The notes under the pieces: generated by a model
Told to the model about the DNA's origin: nothing
The model's input: only the letters and a program-made list of their open reading frames with translations
Database searches by the model: none
Shown: positions 51,615 to 64,000 of the stretch, piece by piece
How positions within the stretch are numbered: position 1 is the first letter of the stretch
How the letters are laid out: each line of letters begins with the position of its first letter
Assembly (NCBI RefSeq): GCF_000972845.2
Contig: NC_040018.1
Location: 15,039,157 to 15,103,156 of the forward strand
Origin: Larimichthys crocea
Lineage: Eukaryota > Chordata > Actinopteri > Sciaenidae
Direction: 5' to 3'
Length of the DNA: 64,000 bases
Translations under genes and position numbers: made by a program

Positions 51615-51690
51615 TGACGTCACAGCGACGGCAAGTTGCTGACAACCAATCGGATGTGTCCTCCGATTGGCGATATGTCGCATGCGCACT
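51615..51690. promoter_or_regulatory. Compact promoter: CRE, paired CCAAT boxes, NRF1 site
   Basis: Within 75 bases there are TGACGTCA (51615-51622), CCAATCGGA (51646-51654), its exact inverted copy TCCGATTGG (51662-51670) and an NRF1 consensus read on minus as TGCGCATGCG (about 51679-51688). The local sequence is CpG-rich compared with flanks. Such clusters mark TATA-less promoters. It lies about 1.9 kb upstream of mir-9 on the minus strand, so it may start the primary transcript. Confidence 0.5.
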
Positions 51691-51861
51691 TTTAGATCAT
51701 GAGTAACTCCACTGTGCAGCAGGTTATAGTCATAGTGCTCATGCTATTAAATGGTTTGTCTTATTTCCATTTATTTCCAAAAATTGTATAATATTGTTAA
51801 GAAGGTAATCAGGCAGCAGTTCATGAATCAACTAACTGACACTTGTCATCTCCTCAAACTT

Positions 51862-53260
51862 AAAGGCACTATGTAGAATTTGAAAAGGTCTGGGTTTGGC
51901 ACCCCCCAGTGGTAATAAGGATGAAGACACTGTGACAGACAACAATGCAAAATTAGATTCAATATTGTTTGTATTTAAAGCCAAACATATTGAGAGCAAA
52001 TCAGCAAAAACCTGCATTCACACATGGCATTCACTTCTTTCAGTGGCTTGTTTACATTTTACAGCACATTGCTGTTGATTGAACTATTGATTGATGTACT
52101 GATATTTATTGTAGCCCTCTGCCTTAAATATATCAGGTCAATATTTGGTTGTGGTGTGCTGGAGTGTTCTCATGCCTGGAGTAACCAAGTGGCAACCTCT
52201 GATGCTGGGAAATGAAGCCAACGCAGAAGTGCTGAAAACTGTAAATCCTCAAATGTCCTCTTGAGACACACTGCAGGAGTGAGTCTTCATCAGCACGTTT
52301 TAAAATGTCCCAACTTCACAGCAGAATTAAACATGTTTACAGCCTGGTTCAAAAAACGGTTTTGGTCTCCGGAGCTTTGGGGGGGTGGTGGGGCTCAGGT
52401 CCGCCATTGATCCACATCTTTGCCAATATTTAGATCAACCAGGAGGCGGAAGAAAAAGTACATCTTTACATCACATATTTTCGCTTTCAACATGGCGCTT
52501 CAGAAACCTGCAAGTGACGTCACTCAGGCTCTGTCCATTGTTTGTACTGTCAATTGAAGTAACCCACTCCACTCAACTTTGTTCTGCAGCGCCACTATTG
52601 GTCAAAAGCTTCACAGGGTTATTTAAAGGTCCGGTGTGTAAGATTCAGGAGGATGATTTGGTAGAAATGGAATATAATGTTTAGTGTATGTAATAAAAAA
52701 CAAGAAAAAAATATGTTTTTGTTATCTTAGATAGCCTTTTATATCTACAAAGGATGTGGATGGATATGAACCCGCCTCCTCTGTTACAGTGTTCAGAGTC
52801 CTAAAACCAGACCCCACTCCCCCTCATATGACCTGGATCATCTCTCTCCCATAATTCCTCACTGTATAAAATGTTTTGGGTTTCATCCTCCAAACTGCCC
52901 TGCCCAGTCCACTGCCAAAACTACCAAGCCTAATATGGAGCTAGAAAGATTTGATAGGACTTGATTTTGGTTTTATTCTCAGAGCATTATTGGGTTTATC
53001 TGTTGCAGTTTTAATTTAGTTTGTAGAATTATTGTCCCCATCTGTGGAAGCCAAATTAGCAATAACATTTTTTAAAAATCTGGTTTGGAGAAAAAACTGT
53101 TGCTTGACCCTCATGGAGATGAATCTGCAAATATTTCACTCATGTGAAACACTGAGTTTACACTGCCCTCTACTGCTGAAACTGTGTCCACAGTTCTATC
53201 TCACACATTTAATATTCTCTGTACTCTACTATAGGGAGATGATCAGGTAAATGTGGGAGG
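51862..53260. repeat. Cluster of degenerate dispersed fish repeats
   Basis: Three pieces are recognisable: 51862-51935 (TTAAAGGCACTATGTAGAA, GGTTTGGCACCCCCCAGTGG); about 52290-52620 (GCAGAATTAAACATGTTTAC, GCCTGGTTCAAAAAAC); and 52626-52790 (AGGTCCGGTGTGTAAGATTC, GGTAGAAATGGAATATAATG, GCCTTTTATATCTAC), the last being the same family as 29531-30378 in opposite orientation. The remainder up to 53260 is diverged. Confidence 0.5.
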
Positions 53261-54030
53261 GCGATGCAATCAGCAACTACGTCACTGGATGTCACTAAAA
53301 AAAATCTTGGTATTGTAAAATGACACCCTAAACCAGTCATAACTGATTTAATAAACCATTCACAGTTTTACTATACCTCTCAAAGTCTGTTATTCTTCAC
53401 CTCTGTTATTATAATTATTTTTCTAATCATGTTTGGAAGTCCTACAATTTTGGGGCTTTGGGGAATGTAAAGAAGAGGTATAATGTTGACGTGCAGTCAG
53501 TGAGTTCACTGGGGGCTACAGAACGATGTTTTCTGTGCCTGTATTCGTTTACATTTTGGTATATTGACATCATTAACAGTATGTTGAATTAACTATTACC
53601 ATTACCTTTTTGCAATGTATCAGTCTGTGTTGAATATCACCAGAATATTTTATAGTGAAGAAAACTTCAAACATAAAGATTCTCTCCATGGATTAAAGCG
53701 TTGCAAGCTTTAAAGTGTCATTTATCATTTCCTTTTATTTGTGAATTTTGGGTGCTGTTGGAATTTTCCTGCAAGAAAAAGACTGTGGCCTCTGAGCCCT
53801 GCCCAACTGATCACAGCTGTATTTCTCCTCACCACGCCTATGCTAATCTGACATTTCACAGAAGCTTTCATGCCTCATCTACATCAGCTGAGATAACATC
53901 CAAGTCAAATGTCAATAATCATTTCCCTATTCCTGTGTCACAAATTGTGGAAGAAATAGAAGCTTCATATAAAGATTTCTTGCTTTGAATAGAGATGCAA
54001 ACACGAGGCAGATAAGTGAGGAACACAAAA
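53261..54030. other. Non-coding sequence before the kif7 3' end
   Basis: No gene supported. The 95-codon open frame at 53701-53988 shows no domain. Confidence 0.4.
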
Positions 54031-54034
54031 ACAT

Positions 54035-54040
54035 TTTAAT
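54035..54040 (-). terminator. Candidate kif7 polyadenylation signal ATTAAA
   Basis: Plus-strand TTTAAT reads ATTAAA on the minus strand, about 600 bases beyond the kif7 stop. No AATAAA was found closer. If used, the 3' UTR would include the SINE-like repeat at 54146-54447. Confidence 0.35.
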
Positions 54041-54145
54041 ATAAAATACTGTAGAAGGTAAAAAGACTACATGATTAGAGAACATGAGAATCTCCTTTTG
54101 TATTGATGCAAATGATTTACCGCTTATTGACTTTCATGGTTGGTA

Positions 54146-54447
54146 TGACGGGTGGCACAGTGGTGGAGTAAGAAGGTTGGGTTGAACCTCAGCTGGGGAT
54201 CTTTCTGTGTGAAGTTTGCTCCGGGTACTCTAGCTTCCTCCCACAGTCCAGAGACATGCACTTAATTGGTGACTCTAAATTGTCCGTAGGTGCAAACAGT
54301 TGTTTGTCTCTATGTGCCCGGTGATGAGCTGACGACTCGTCCAGGATGTACCCTACCTCTCACCCAAAGTCAGTTGGGATAGGCTCCAGCCCACCTGAGA
54401 CCATAGTGAGTATAAGCGGTTACAGAGTATTGATGGATGGATGGTTG
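54146..54447 (+). mobile_element. Abundant teleost retroposon (GGATGG tail) in the kif7 3' flank
   Basis: CGGGTGGCACAGTGGTGGAG, CTTTCTGTGTGAAGTTTG, CTTCCTCCCACAGTCCAGAG, GGTGACTCTAAATTGTCCGT, GGGATAGGCTCCAGCCC and a terminal GATGGATGGATGG are the ordered landmarks of one of the commonest fish repeats. It is antisense to kif7 and probably part of its 3' UTR. Confidence 0.75.
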
Positions 54448-54645
54448 GCATGACCATATTCTCTACCAATTACTGTATGAAAAGGAAAGTCGACCTTAGT
54501 GAAAGTGCTTCATATAGTCAGTGGGTGTCCTTGTTCATTAAAAAACATTTTAAAAATTGAAATGCAAAAACTACAGATGGATAAAATATTTCAGAAACCA
54601 CAGAACAAAAATCTATGAGAATGAAAAGTAACGCAATATCGATAT

Positions 54646-64000
<9,355 letters not shown>

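Noticed and set aside
53701..53988. 95-codon + open frame before the kif7 3' end
   Set aside because: No domain, no conserved-looking composition, no splice signals.

Overview
The window is vertebrate nuclear DNA, almost certainly from a percomorph teleost. The evidence is two intron-rich vertebrate genes with GT-AG splice sites, an exact vertebrate miR-9 hairpin, many CA/GT and CT microsatellites, and dispersed repeats typical of spiny-rayed fish. No prokaryotic gene organisation is present.

Left third (1-21.8 kb): a graveyard of mobile elements. A broken L1/Tx1-type LINE ORF2 (583-4243, +) is followed by a piggyBac transposase (about 6405-4682, -) disrupted by only two in-frame stops. Next is a decayed Polinton/Maverick (adintovirus-like) element (about 6.9-13.7 kb). 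It carries protein-primed DNA polymerase B and a packaging ATPase on +, and an adenain-like protease, major capsid, core-like and penton-like genes plus an integrase C-terminal stub on -. A 303-bp hAT-type MITE with a perfect 8-bp target duplication sits inside the capsid gene. A second piggyBac fragment, a piggyBac-type terminus at a TTAA, a possible solo LTR, LINE tails and a tRNA-like SINE lie between there and 21.8 kb.

Middle (22.1-27.1 kb): a complete 11-exon Rh-type ammonium transporter gene (rhcg family, +, 488 aa) with a TATA-like element upstream and AATAAA signals downstream.

27-54 kb: a long non-coding interval with microsatellites, dispersed repeats (including a LINE nested in another repeat) and several high-complexity AT-homeobox-motif blocks that look like conserved enhancers. 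It holds one firm gene, a mir-9 hairpin on - (49632-49719). About 2 kb upstream of it lies a promoter-like cluster (CRE, paired inverted CCAAT boxes, NRF1 site; 51.6 kb) that could drive the primary transcript.

Right end (54.6-64 kb): kif7 on -, 19 exons from inside the motor domain (runs off the right edge) to the stop codon, with all exon phases consistent (1304 residues in the window). The set rhcg / mir-9 / kif7 matches, from memory, the neighbourhood of human MIR9-3, RHCG and KIF7 on 15q26, supporting orthology and long-range linkage of mir-9 enhancers with these genes.
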